Shown here: positions 25,401-38,958 of the stretch, piece by piece
Position numbering within the stretch: the stretch's first letter is position 1
How the letters are laid out: every line of letters starts with the position of its first letter
NCBI GenBank assembly: GCA_903813345.2
Contig: CAIIXF020000012.1
Location: 20,401,001-20,465,000, forward strand
From: Owenia fusiformis
Taxonomy: Eukaryota; Annelida; Polychaeta; Sabellida; Oweniidae
Reading direction: 5' to 3'
Length of the DNA: 64,000 bases
Notes under the pieces: generated by a model
What the model was told of the DNA's origin: nothing
Databases searched by the model: none
Seen by the model: the letters and a program-made list of their open reading frames with translations, nothing else
Program-made: the position numbers and the translations under genes

Positions 25401-25935
25401 TAACTTAGGTAGCAGGAACGCAGGAACGCAGCTGTTGTCTCGGTTGTGTCGTTGGTCATCGGGCTCCTCATCTCCAAGCTGAAAGGGAACCTGAAAACAG
25501 AGGAACTAACCTGTTGTAATAATTGAATAGAAAAAAAAATGTACTTACTTTGGTGCTTTGGTGACAGGAACACGAACACCTCTCGCCCATGATACTGTTT
25601 ACGTGGACCGGACATGATGGCTCAAAGTTGTCGAAAGACTGATCCAGCTATCGCCCTAACTTGGTGTGTTTGCTGCATCTCTCTCATAGTTGTACCTGAA
25701 AGATACAAGATAAGAAAATGAAAAATACAAGGATGCAACTTGGTCGAGTCACTTCCAATACAAGCGGAGGAGGGAATGCAAAGACATTCCTTTCATTGAC
25801 TCTAGTAAATCTGTCATAGCCTTATACCCCTCCTGGCTCAAGATTTATATCATCAAGTCAACTAACTGCTTGGGCAGATGTAACTCTGTAGGAAGAATGG
25901 AATAGTTGAGCATATGTATATTCTTTAAGAACACA
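22468..25935. repeat. Array unit 4 (long, even type, 3468 bp, with an insertion)
   Basis: The same long-unit plan, enlarged by a 195-bp insertion at 23817-24011 plus its 5-bp target duplication. Without these it is 3268 bp. Even-type markers: CCGCATGAAAACTGG near 24050 and GAATATCACAAAAG near 25166. Confidence 0.95.
23817..24011. mobile_element. Short TIR element inserted in array unit 4
   Basis: A 195-bp insertion absent from every other unit. It begins CGGGCCCGTAGCCAGA and ends CTGGCTACGGGCCTG, so the tips are inverted (GTAGCCAG against CTGGCTAC). AATGG is duplicated at 23812-23816 and 24012-24016, and the other units have a single AATGG here. The interior has G-rich and C-rich runs near both ends and no coding frame. 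This is a non-autonomous DNA element; the superfamily is not certain. Confidence 0.9.
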
Positions 25936-28900
25936 GACCACATGTGAAAATAATGAAACATGGCTTCATGGTACATCTGTACATTAAGTGAAATCAAGGC
26001 AGTCCTCTTTTAGTGTATTTCTTAGAAAAAATGTTTGCCAAACATACATGTGCCAACAATCGGATTAGAATCCCAACAATTGAAAAATGTGTCGTTGTGG
26101 AATAACTGTACTGAACCAGAGAGCAAAATCATCAAATGATAGAACTGATTATGTGTTACAGTACCTTAACAAGATGGTATGTAGATATAAATGCTGCAGA
26201 TAGGTAGCACAAATTGCAGATTCTCTGTGGTTTTCCTTTTGTGTTTCTTTTTGTTCTCTCCAAGGCAAGAGGTATGTAGATCACAAATGCTGCAGGTAGG
26301 TAGCACAAATTGTAGATTCTCTGTGGTTTTCCCTTTGTGGTTCTTTCTGTTCTCTCCAAGGCAAGAGGACTGCACCTGAAAGTACATTTAAGGAAAAGAT
26401 CAGCGATGGTTCAATTAAAAAGAAAGAAACCCCGAAACTAAGCCCACAATTTTAACATGAAAACCCAAAAGAAAAGACCCTTCAATCTACAACTGTAGCT
26501 AAAATGAACACAAGACTTCAGACCTTCAAAATTTAGATCTGGAGTAGTACTTGAAGTCAACTTTAAAATTGAATCATTACTGAGTAAGTACTGGTCAACG
26601 AAATACAATACAATACAAAACAAAACAATACAAAACTATACAATACAATACAATACAATACAATACTAAGCACTAGATCCATGATCTTGGTCATCTGGTT
26701 CGTTGCTTGTCTGGTTCGTTGCTTGTCTAGTTCGTTGGTTGTTTGGTTCGTTGGATGGAGTGTTGATTAGTTTGTTGATTAATTAGTTAGTTGGTTGGTT
26801 AGTTTTAACCTATTGGGTGGTCTGGTGGTTGTCTGGTTGGTTAGTTGGTTGGTTAGTAAGTAAGTTAGTTAATAGATTAAGCCTATTGGGTCATTGGTTG
26901 GTCGGTTGGATGTTCGGTAAGTTGGTTGGTTGGTTGTCTGGTTGGTTGTCTGGTTGTTTGACTTCCCCCCAAGAAAAACTAGAATAGTACTGGGAGCAGC
27001 CCCCTGCTAATGGGATGCAACTGATTGCAAGAGATAAAAACTGGTCAAAAGCGACATCTACAGTAAGTCCTTGAAACTCAACCTAGTCTCCTAATGGAGA
27101 CAAATGTGATTTCAACAGGACTGTCTTTCTGCAGGAAAACTGAAAAACTACTGGGAGTTCCCCCCCCCCCTGCTAATGGGATGCAACTGATTGCAAGAGA
27201 TAATACTGGTCAAAATGCGACATATACTGTAAGTCCTTGAAACTCAACCTAGTCCCCTAATGGAGACAAATGTGATTTCAACAGGACTGTCTTTCCGCAG
27301 GAAAACTGGAAGAGTACTGGGAGTCCCCCGCCCCTGCTAATGGGATGCAATTGATTGCAAGAGATAAAAACTGGTCAGAGCGACATGTACGGTAGGTCCT
27401 TGAAACTCAACCTAGTCCCCTAATGGAGACAAATGTGATTTCAACAGGACCGTCCTTCCGCACGAAAACAGGAATAGTATTGGGAGTTCCCCCCCCCTGC
27501 TAATGGGATGCAACTGATTGCAAGAGATTAAAACTGGTCAAAAGCGACATCTACGGTAAGTCCTTGAAACTCAACCTAGTCCCCTAATGGAGACAAATGT
27601 GATTTCAACAGGACTGTCTTTCCGCAGGAAAACTGGAAGAGTACTGGGAGTCCCCCCCCCCCCTGCTAATGGGATGCCATTGATTGCAAGAGATAAAAAC
27701 TGGTCAGAGCGACATGTACGGTAGGTCCTTGAAACTCAACCTAGTCCCCTAATGGAGACAAGTGTGATTTCAACAGGACCGTCCTTCCGCACCAAAACTG
27801 GAATAGTACTGGGAGTCCCCCCCCTGCTAATGGGATGCAACTGATTGCAAGAGATGAAAACTGGTCAAAAGCGACATCTACGGTAAGTCCTTGAAACTCA
27901 ACCTAGTCCCCTAATGGAGACAAATGTGATTTCAACAGGACTGTCTTTCTGCAGGATAACTGGTAGAGTACTGGGAGTCCCCCCCCCCTGCTAATGGGAT
28001 GCAATTGATTGCAAGAGATAAAAACTGGTCAGAGCGACATGTACGGTAGGTCCTTGAAACTCAACCTAGTCCCCTAATGGAGACAAATGTGATTTCAACA
28101 GGACTGTCATTCCGCAGGAAAACTGGAATAGTACTGGGAGTTCCCCCCCCCCTTCTAATGGGATGCAACTGATTGCAAGAGATAAAACTGGTGAAAATGC
28201 GACATCTACTGTAAGTCCTGGAAACTTGACCTAGTCCCCTCGTGGAAAAAATGTGATTCCAACAGGACCGTCTTTTCGCAGGGACTTCACCATCTGTGCT
28301 ACAAATAGATAAAACATGTTGTAGGAGTAGTTGTTATCTTACATAAAACTTTACATAAAAACTTTAAATAAAACTTTACACTATACTTTACACTACACTA
28401 CTAAAAATTTACAGAATATTACAAAAGATAAAATTTATTTCTCCCAATTTGATATAAACAAGTAGACTTCCATATTTTTGATTTTGAAACATGAACTCTA
28501 TCCCCCCGGAAACCCAACGACCCCCCTCCCACTTTACCTTAGAGTCCAAGTTTCTCCACCAAAAATATGGGTCGGCCAACAAAAGTCCACAAGTAAATAT
28601 CAAACTGGGAGGCGCCCCCCATCCCTATGCAAAACCAGGAAGGAATACTTAACTTAGGTAGCAGGAACGCAGGAACGCAGCTGTTGTCTCGGTTGTGTCG
28701 TTGGTCATCGGGCTCCTCATCTCCAAGCTGAAAGGGAACCTGAAAACAGAGGAACTAACCTGTTGTAATAATTGAATAGAAAAAAAAATGTACTTACTTT
28801 GGTGCTTTGGTGACAGGAACACGAACACCTCTCGCCCATGATACTGTTTACGTGGACCGGACATGATGGCTCAAAGTTGTCGAAAGACTGATCCAGCCAT

Positions 28901-29184
28901 CGCCCTAACTTGGTGTGTTTGCTGCATCTCTCTCATAGTTGTACCTGAAAGATACAAGATAAGAAAATGAAAAATACAAGGATGCAACTTGGTCGAGTCA
29001 CTTCCAATACAAGCGGAGGAGGGAATGCAAAGACATTCCTTTCATTGACTCTAGTAAATCTGTCATAGCCTTATACCCCTCCTGGCTCAAGATTTATATC
29101 ATCAAGTCAACTAACTGCTTGGGCAGATGTAACTCTGTAGGAAGAATGGAATAGTTGAGCATATGTATATTCTTTAAGAACACA
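25936..29184. repeat. Array unit 5 (long, odd type, 3249 bp)
   Basis: It shares private variants with unit 7: GGGATGCCATTG near 27669, GACAAGTGTGATT near 27767, GCAGGATAACTGG near 27950 and CCAGCCATCGCC near 28892. It has eight subrepeats at about 26990-28290. Confidence 0.95.
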
Positions 29185-32100
29185 GACCACATGTGAAAAT
29201 AATGAAACATGGCTTCATGGTACATCTGTACATTAAGTGAAATCAAGGCAGTCCTCTTTTAGTGTATTTCTTAGAAAAAATGTTTGCCAAACATACATGT
29301 GCCAACAATCGGATTAGAATCCCAACAATTGAAAAATGTGTCGTTGTGGAATAACTGTACTGAACCAGAGAGCAAAATCATCAAATGATAGAACTGATTA
29401 TGTGTTACAGTACCTTTAACAAGATGGTATGTAGATATAAATGCTGCAGATAGGTAGCACAAATTGCAGATTCTCTGTGGTTTTCCTTTTGTGTTTCATT
29501 TTGTTCTCTCCAAGGCAAGAGGTACATATGTAGATCACAAATGCTGCAGGTAGGTAGCACAAATTGTAGATTCTCTGTGGTTTTCCCTTTGTGGTTCTTT
29601 CTGTTCTCTCCAAGGCAAGAGGACTGCACCTGAAAGTACATTTAAGGAAAAGATCAGCGATGGTTCAATTAAAAAGAAAGAAACCCCGAAACTAAGCCCA
29701 CAATTTTAACATGAAAACCCAAAAGAAAAGACCCTTCAATCTACAACTGTAGCTAAAATGAACACAAGACTTCAGACCTTCAAAATTTAGATCTGGAGTA
29801 GTACTTGAAGTCAACTTTAAAATTGAATCATTACTGAGTAAGTACTGGTCAGCGAAATACAATACAATACAAAACAAAACAATACAAAACTATACAATAC
29901 AATACAATACAATACAATACAATACAATACAATACTAAGCACTAGATCCATGATCTTGGTCATCTGGTTCGTTGCTTGTCTGGTTCGTTGCTTGTCTGGT
30001 TCGTTGGTTGTTTGGTTCGTTGGATGGAGTGTTGATTAGTTTGTTGATTAATTAGTTAGTTGGTTGGTTAGTTTTAACCTATTGGGTGGTCTGGTGGTTG
30101 TCTGGTTGGTTAGTTGGTTGGTTAGTAAGTAAGTTAGTTAATAGATTAAGCCTATTGGGTCATTGGTTGGTCGGTTGGATGTTCGGTAAGTTGGTTGGTT
30201 GGTTGTCTGGTTGGTTGTCTGGTTGTTTGACTTCCCCCCAAGAAAAACTAGAATAGTACTGGGAGCAGCCCCCTGCTAATGGGATGCAACTGATTGCAAG
30301 AGATAAAAACTGGTCAAAAGCGACATCTACAGTAAGTCCTTGAAACTCAACCTAGTCTCCTAATGGAGACAAATGTGATTTCAACAGGACTGTCTTTCTG
30401 CAGGAAAACTGAAAAACTACTGGGAGTTCCCCCCCCTGCTAATGGGATGCAACTGATTGCAAGAGATAATACTGGTCAAAATGCAACATATACTGTAAGT
30501 CCTTGAAACTCAACCTAGTCCCCTAATGGAGACAAATGTGATTTCAACAGGACTGTCTTTCCGCATGAAAACTGGAAGAGTACTGGGAGTCCCCCCCCTG
30601 CTAATGGGATGCAATTGATTGCAAGAGATAAAAACTGGTCAGAGCGACATGTACGGTAGGTCCTTGAAACTCAACCTAGTCCCCTAATGGAGACAAATGT
30701 GATTTCAACAGGACCGTCCTTCCGCACGAAAACTGGAATAGTACTGGGAGTTCCCCCCCCCCCTGCTAATGGGATGCAACTGATTGCAAGAGATGAAAAC
30801 TGGTCAAAAGCGACATCTACGGTAAGTCCTTGAAACTCAACCTAGTCCCCTAATGGAGACAAATGTGATTTCAACAGGACTGTCTTTCCGCAGGAAAACT
30901 GGAAGAGTACTGGGAGTCCCCCCCCCCCTGCTAATGGGATGCAATTGATTGCAAGAGATAAAAACTGGTCAGAGCGACATGTACGGTAGGTCCTTGAAAC
31001 TCAACCTAGTCCCCTAATGGAGACAAATGTGATTTCAACAGGACCGTCCTTCCGCACCAAAACTGGAATAGTACTGGGAGTCCCCCCCCCTGCTAATGGG
31101 ATGCAACTGATTGCAAGAGATGAAAACTGGTCAAAAGCGACATCTACGGTAAGTCCTTGAAACTCAACCTAGTCCCCTAATGGAGACAAATGTGATTTCA
31201 ACAGGACTGTCTTTCTGCAGGAAAACTGGTAGAGTACTGGGAGTCCCCCCCCCCCCCTGCTAATGGGATGCAATTGATTGCAAGAGATAAAAACTGGTCA
31301 GAGCGACATGTACGGTAGGTCCTTGAAACTCAACCTAGTCCCCTAATGGAGACAAATGTGATTTCAACAGGACTGTCATTCCGCAGGAAAACTGGAATAG
31401 TACTGGGAGTTCCCCCCCCCCTTCTAATGGGATGCAACTGATTGCAAGAGATAAAACTGGTGAAAATGCGACATCTACTGTAAGTCCTGGAAACTTGACC
31501 TAGTCCCCTCGTGGAAAAAATGTGATTCCAACAGGACCGTCTTTTCGCAGGGACTTCACCATCTGTGCTACAAATAGATAAAACATGTTGTAGGAGTAGT
31601 TGTTATCTTACATAAAACTTTACATAAAAACTTTAAATAAAACTTTACACTATACTTTACACTACACTACTAAAAATTTACAGAATATCACAAAAGATAA
31701 AATTTATTTCTCCCAATTTGATATAAACCAGTAGACTTCCATATTTTTGATTTTGAAACATGAACTCTATCCCCCCGGAAACCCAACCACCCCCCTCCCA
31801 CTTTACCTTAGAGTCCAAGTTTCTCCACCAAAAATATGGGTCGGCCAACAAAAGTCCACAAGTAAATATCAAACTGGGAGGCGCCCCCCATCCCTATGCA
31901 AAACCAGGAAGGAATACTTAACTTAGGTAGCAGGAACGCAGGAACGCAGCTGTTGTCTCGGTTGTGTCGTTGGTCATCGGGCTCCTCATCTCCAAGCTGA
32001 AAGGGAACCTGAAAACAGAGGAACTAACCTGTTGTAATAATTGAATAGAAAAAAAAATGTACTTACTTTGGTGCTTTGGTGACAGGAACACGAACACCTC

Positions 32101-32453
32101 TCGCCCATGATACTGTTTACGTGGACCGGACATGATGGCTCAAAGTTGTCGAAAGACTGATCCAGCTATCGCCCTAACTTGGTGTGTTTGCTGCATCTCT
32201 CTCATAGTTGTACCTGAAAGATACAAGATAAGAAAATGAAAAATACAAGGATGCAACTTGGTCGAGTCACTTCCAATACAAGCGGAGGAGGGAATGCAAA
32301 GACATTCCTTTCATTGACTCTAGTAAATCTGTCATAGCCTTATACCCCTCCTGGCTCAAGATTTATATCATCAAGTCAACTAACTGCTTGGGCAGATGTA
32401 ACTCTGTAGGAAGAATGGAATAGTTGAGCATATGTATATTCTTTAAGAACACA
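29185..32453. repeat. Array unit 6 (long, even type, 3269 bp)
   Basis: It shares CCGCATGAAAACTGG (near 30563) and GAATATCACAAAAG (near 31684) with unit 4. It has eight subrepeats at about 30260-31560. Confidence 0.95.
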
Positions 32454-35400
32454 GACCACATGTGAAAATAATGAAACATGGCTTCATGGTACATCTGTAC
32501 ATTAAGTGAAATCAAGGCAGTCCTCTTTTAGTGTATTTCTTAGAAAAAATGTTTGCCAAACATACATGTGCCAACAATCGGATTAGAATCCCAACAATTG
32601 AAAAATGTGTCGTTGTGGAATAACTGTACTGAACCAGAGAGCAAAATCATCAAATGATAGAACTGATTATGTGTTACAGTACCTTAACAAGATGGTATGT
32701 AGATATAAATGCTGCAGATAGGTAGCACAAATTGCAGATTCTCTGTGGTTTTCCTTTTGTGTTTCTTTTTGTTCTCTCCAAGGCAAGAGGTATGTAGATC
32801 ACAAATGCTGCAGGTAGGTAGCACAAATTGTAGATTCTCTGTGGTTTTCCCTTTGTGGTTCTTTCTGTTCTCTCCAAGGCAAGAGGACTGCACCTGAAAG
32901 TACATTTAAGGATGATGCGATGGTTCAATTAAAAAGAAAGAAACCCCGAAACTAAGCCCACAATTTTAACATGAAAACCCAAAAGAAAAGACCCTTCAAT
33001 CTACAACTGTAGCTAAAATGAAAACAAGACTTCAGACCTTCAAAATTTAGATCTGGAGTAGTACTTGAAGTCAACTTTAAAATTGAATCATTACTGAGTA
33101 AGTACTGGTCAACGAAATACAATACAATACAAAACAAAACAATACAAAACTATACAATACAATACAATACAATACAATACTAAGCACTAGATCCATGATC
33201 TTGGTCATCTGGTTCGTTGCTTGTCTGGTTCGTTGCTTGTCTGGTTCGTTGGTTGTTTGGTTCGTTGGATGGAGTGTTGATTAGTTTGTTGATTAATTAG
33301 TTAGTTGGTTGGTTAGTTTTAACCTATTGGGTGGTCTGGTGGTTGTCTGGTTGGTTAGTTGGTTGGTTAGTAAGTAAGTTAGTTAATAGATTAAGCCTAT
33401 TGGGTCATTGGTTGGTCGGTTGGATGTTCGGTAAGTTGGTTGGTTGGTTGTCTGGTTGGTTGTCTGGTTGTTTGACTTCCCCCCAAGAAAAACTAGAATA
33501 GTACTGGGAGCAGCCCCCTGCTAATGGGATGCAACTGATTGCAAGAGATAAAAACTGGTCAAAAGCGACATCTACAGTAAGTCCTTGAAACTCAACCTAG
33601 TCTCCTAATGGAGACAAATGTGATTTCAACAGGACTGTCTTTCTGCAGGAAAACTGAAAAACTACTGGGAGTTCCCCCCCCCCCTGCTAATGGGATGCAA
33701 CTGATTGCAAGAGATAATACTGGTCAAAATGCGACATATACTGTAAGTCCTTGAAACTCAACCTAGTCCCCTAATGGAGACAAATGTGATTTCAACAGGA
33801 CTGTCTTTCCGCAGGAAAACTGGAAGAGTACTGGGAGTCCCCCGCCCCTGCTAATGGGATGCAATTGATTGCAAGAGATAAAAACTGGTCAGAGCGACAT
33901 GTACGGTAGGTCCTTGAAACTCAACCTAGTCCCCTAATGGAGACAAATGTGATTTCAACAGGACCGTCCTTCCGCACGAAAACAGGAATAGTATTGGGAG
34001 TTCCCCCCCCCCTGCTAATGGGATGCAACTGATTGCAAGAGATTAAAACTGGTCAAAAGCGACATCTACGGTAAGTCCTTGAAACTCAACCTAGTCCCCT
34101 AATGGAGACAAATGTGATTTCAACAGGACTGTCTTTCCGCAGGAAAACTGGAAGAGTACTGGGAGTCCCCCCCCCTGCTAATGGGATGCCATTGATTGCA
34201 AGAGATAAAAACTGGTCAGAGCGACATGTACGGTAGGTCCTTGAAACTCAACCTAGTCCCCTAATGGAGACAAGTGTGATTTCAACAGGACCGTCCTTCC
34301 GCACCAAAACTGGAATAGTACTGGGAGTCCCCCCCCTGCTAATGGGATGCAACTGATTGCAAGAGATGAAAACTGGTCAAAAGCGACATCTACGGTAAGT
34401 CCTTGAAACTCAACCTAGTCCCCTAATGGAGACAAATGTGATTTCAACAGGACTGTCTTTCTGCAGGATAACTGGTAGAGTACTGGGAGTCCCCCCCCCC
34501 TGCTAATGGGATGCAATTGATTGCAAGAGATAAAAACTGGTCAGAGCGACATGTACGGTAGGTCCTTGAAACTCAACCTAGTCCCCTAATGGAGACAAAT
34601 GTGATTTCAACAGGACTGTCATTCCGCAGGAAAACTGGAATAGTACTGGGAGTTCCCCCCCCCCCTTCTAATGGGATGCAACTGATTGCAAGAGATAAAA
34701 CTGGTGAAAATGCGACATCTACTGTAAGTCCTGGAAACTTGACCTAGTCCCCTCGTGGAAAAAATGTGATTCCAACAGGACCGTCTTTTCGCAGGGACTT
34801 CACCATCTGTGCTACAAATAGATAAAACATGTTGTAGGAGTAGTTGTTATCTTACATAAAACTTTACATAAAAACTTTAAATAAAACTTTACACTATACT
34901 TTACACTACACTACTAAAAATTTACAGAATATTACAAAAGATAAAATTTATTTCTCCCAATTTGATATAAACAAGTAGACTTCCATATTTTTGATTTTGA
35001 AACATGAACTCTATCCCCCCGGAAACCCACCCACCCCCCTCCCACTTTACCTTAGAGTCCAAGTTTCTCCACCAAAAATATGGGTCGGCCAACAAAAGTC
35101 CACAAGTAAATATCAAACTGGGAGGCGCCCCCCATCCCTATGCAAAACCAGGAAGGAATACTTAACTTAGGTAGCAGGAACGCAGGAACGCAGCTGTTGT
35201 CTCGGTTGTGTCGTTGGTCATCGGGCTCCTCATCTCCAAGCTGAAAGGGAACCTGAAAACAGAGGAACTAACCTGTTGTAATAATTGAATAGAAAAAAAA
35301 ATGTACTTACTTTGGTGCTTTGGTGACAGGAACACGAACACCTCTCGCCCATGATACTGTTTACGTGGACCGGACATGATGGCTCAAAGTTGTCGAAAGA

Positions 35401-35697
35401 CTGATCCAGCCATCGCCCTAACTTGGTGTGTTTGCTGCATCTCTCTCATAGTTGTACCTGAAAGATACAAGATAAGAAAATGAAAAATACAAGGATGCAA
35501 CTTGGTCGAGTCACTTCCAATACAAGCGGAGGAGGGAATGCAAAGACATTCCTTTCATTGACTCTAGTAAATCTGTCATAGCCTTATACCCCTCCTGGCT
35601 CAAGATTTATATCATCAAGTCAACTAACTGCTTGGGCAGATGTAACTCTGTAGGAAGAATGGAATAGTTGAGCATATGTATATTCTTTAAGAACACA
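32454..35697. repeat. Array unit 7 (long, odd type, 3244 bp)
   Basis: It carries the same private variants as unit 5 (GGGATGCCATTG near 34183, GACAAGTGTG near 34268, GGATAACTGG near 34466, CCAGCCATCGCC near 35406). A small private change lies at about 32908-32920 (AAGGATGATGCGATGG). Confidence 0.95.
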
Positions 35698-38600
35698 GAC
35701 CACATGTGAAAATAATGAAACATGGCTTCATGGTACATCTGTACATTAAGTGAAATCAAGGCAGTCCTCTTTTAGTGTATTTCTTAGAAAAAATGTTTGC
35801 CAAACATACATGTGCCAACAATCGGATTAGAATCCCAACAATTGAAAAATGTGTCGTTGTGGAATAACTGTACTGAACCAGAGAGCAAAATCATCAAATG
35901 ATAGAACTGATTATGTGTTACAGTACCTTAACAAGATGGTATGTAGATATAAATGCTGCAGATAGGTAGCACAAATTGCAGATTCTCTGTGGTTTTCCTT
36001 TTGTGTTTCTTTTTGTTCTCTCCAAGGCAAGAGGTATGTAGATCACAAATGCTGCAGGTAGGTAGCACAAATTGTAGATTCTCTGTGGTTTTCCCTTTGT
36101 GGTTCTTTCTGTTCTCTCCAAGGCAAGAGGACTGCACCTGAAAGTACATTTAAGGAAAAGATCAGCGATGGTTCAATTAAAAAGAAAGAAACCCCGAAAC
36201 TAAGCCCACAATTTTAACATGAAAACCCAAAAGAAAAGACCCTTCAATCTACAACTGTAGCTAAAATGAACACAAGACTTCAGACCTTCAAAATTTAGAT
36301 CTGGAGTAGTACTTGAAGTCAACTTTAAAATTGAATCATTACTGAGTAAGTACTGGTCAACGAAATACAATACAATACAAAACAAAACAATACAAAACAA
36401 AACAATACAAAACTATACAATACAATACAATACAATACAATACTAAGCACTAGATCCATGATCTTGGTCATCTGGTTCGTTGCTTGTCTGGTTCGTTGCT
36501 TGTCTGGTTCGTTGGTTGTTTGGTTCGTTGGATGGAGTGTTGATTAGTTTGTTGATTAATTAGTTAGTTGGTTGGTTAGTTTTAACCTATTGGGTGGTCT
36601 GGTGGTTGTCTGGTTGGTTAGTTGGTTGGTTAGTAAGTAAGTTAGTTAATAGATTAAGCCTATTGGGTCATTGGTTGGTCGGTTGGATGTTCGGTAAGTT
36701 GGTTGGTTGGTTGTCTGGTTGGTTGTCTGGTTGTTTGACTTCCCCCCAAGAAAAACTAGAATAGTACTGGGAGCAGCCCCCTGCTAATGGGATGCAACTG
36801 ATTGCAAGAGATAAAAACTGGTCAAAAGCGACATCTACAGAAGTCCTTGAAACTCAACCTAGTCTCCTAATGGAGACAAATGTGATTTCAACAGGACTGT
36901 CTTTCTGCAGGAAAACTGAAAAACTACTGGGAGTTCCCCCCCCCCTGCTAATGGGATGCAACTGATTGCAAGAGATAATACTGGTCAAAATGCGACATAT
37001 ACTGTAAGTCCTTGAAACTCAACCTAGTCCCCTAATGGAGACAAATGTGATTTCAACAGGACTGTCTTTCCGCAGGAAAACTGGAAGAGTACTGGGAGTC
37101 CCCCCCCCCTGCTAATGGGATGCAATTGATTGCAAGAGATAAAAACTGGTCAGAGCGACATGTACGGTAGGTCCTTGAAACTCAACCTAGTCCCCTAATG
37201 GAGACAAATGTGATTTCAACAGGACCGTCCTTCCGCACGAAAACTGGAATAGTACTGGGAGTTCCCCCCCCCCCTGCTAATGGGATGCAACTGATTGCAA
37301 GAGATGAAAACTGGTCAAAAGCGACATCTACGGTAAGTCCTTGAAACTCAACCTAGTCCCCTAATGGAGACAAATGTGATTTCAACAGGACTGTCTTTCC
37401 GCAGGAAAACTGGAAGAGTACTGGGAGTCCCCCCCCCCTGCTAATGGGATGCAATTGATTGCAAGAGATAAAAACTGGTCAGAGCGACATGTACGGTAGG
37501 TCCTTGAAACTCAACCTAGTCCCCTAATGGAGACAAATGTGATTTCAACAGGACCGTCCTTCCACACCAAAACTGGAATAGTACTGGGAGTCCCCCCCCC
37601 TGCTAATGGGATGCAACTGATTGCAAGAGATGAAAACTGGTCAAAAGCGACATCTACGGTAAGTCCTTGAAACTCAACCTAGTCCCCTAATGGAGACAAA
37701 TGTGATTTCAACAGGACTGTCTTTCTGCAGGAAAACTGGTAGAGTACTGGGAGTCCCCCCCCCCTGCTAATGGGATGCAATTGATTGCAAGAGATAAAAA
37801 CTGGTCAGAGCGACATGTACGGTAGGTCCTTGAAACTCAACCTAGTCCCCTAATGGAGACAAATGTGATTTCAACAGGACTGTCATTCCGCAGGATGGAA
37901 TAGTACTGGGAGTTCCCCCCCCCCCCCTTCTAATGGGATGCAACTGATTGCAAGAGATAAAACTGGTGAAAATGCGACATCTACTGTAAGTCCTGGAAAC
38001 TTGACCTAGTCCCCTCGTGGAAAAAATGTGATTCCAACAGGACCGTCTTTTCGCAGGGACTTCACCATCTGTGCTACAAATAGATAAAACATGTTGTAGG
38101 AGTAGTTGTTATCTTACATAAAACTTTACATAAAAACTTTAAATAAAACTTTACACTATACTTTACACTACACTACTAAAAATTTACAGAATATTACAAA
38201 AGATAAAATTTATTTCTCCCAATTTGATATAAACCAGTAGACTTCCATATTTTTGATTTTGAAACATGAACTCTATCCCCCCGGAAACCCAACCACCCCC
38301 CTCCCACTTTACCTTAGAGTCCAAGTTTCTCCACCAAAAATATGGGTCGGCCAACAAAAGTCCACAAGTAAATATCAAACTGGGAGGCGCCCCCCATCCC
38401 TATGCAAAACCAGGAAGGAATACTTAACTTAGGTAGCAGGAACGCAGGAACGCAGCTGTTGTCTCGGTTGTGTCGTTGGTCATCGGGCTCCTCATCTCCA
38501 AGCTGAAAGGGAACCTGAAAACAGAGGAACTAACCTGTTGTAATAATTGAATAGAAAAAAAATGTACTTACTTTGGTGCTTTGGTGACAGGAACACGAAC

Positions 38601-38958
38601 ACCTCTCGCCCATGATACTGTTTACGTGGACCGGACATGATGGCTCAAAGTTGTCGAAAGACTGATCCAGCTATCGCCCTAACTTGGTGTGTTTGCTGCA
38701 TCTCTCTCATAGTTGTACCTGAAAGATACAAGATAAGAAAATGAAAAATACAAGGATGCAACTTGGTCGAGTCACTTCCAATACAAGCGGAGGAGGGAAT
38801 GCAAAGACATTCCTTTCATTGACTCTAGTAAATCTGTCATAGCCTTATACCCCTCCTGGCTCAAGATTTATATCATCAAGTCAACTAACTGCTTGGGCAG
38901 ATGTAACTCTGTAGGAAGAATGGAATAGTTGAGCATATGTATATTCTTTAAGAACACA
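35698..38958. repeat. Array unit 8 (long, even-like type, 3261 bp)
   Basis: It resembles units 4 and 6 at most markers (CCCCCCCC in place of CCCCCGCCCC; AAACCAGTAGAC near 38230) but has GAATATTACAAAAG, like the odd units. Its AATAC tract has an extra AAAACAAAAC block near 36380, which it shares with unit 9. Confidence 0.95.
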
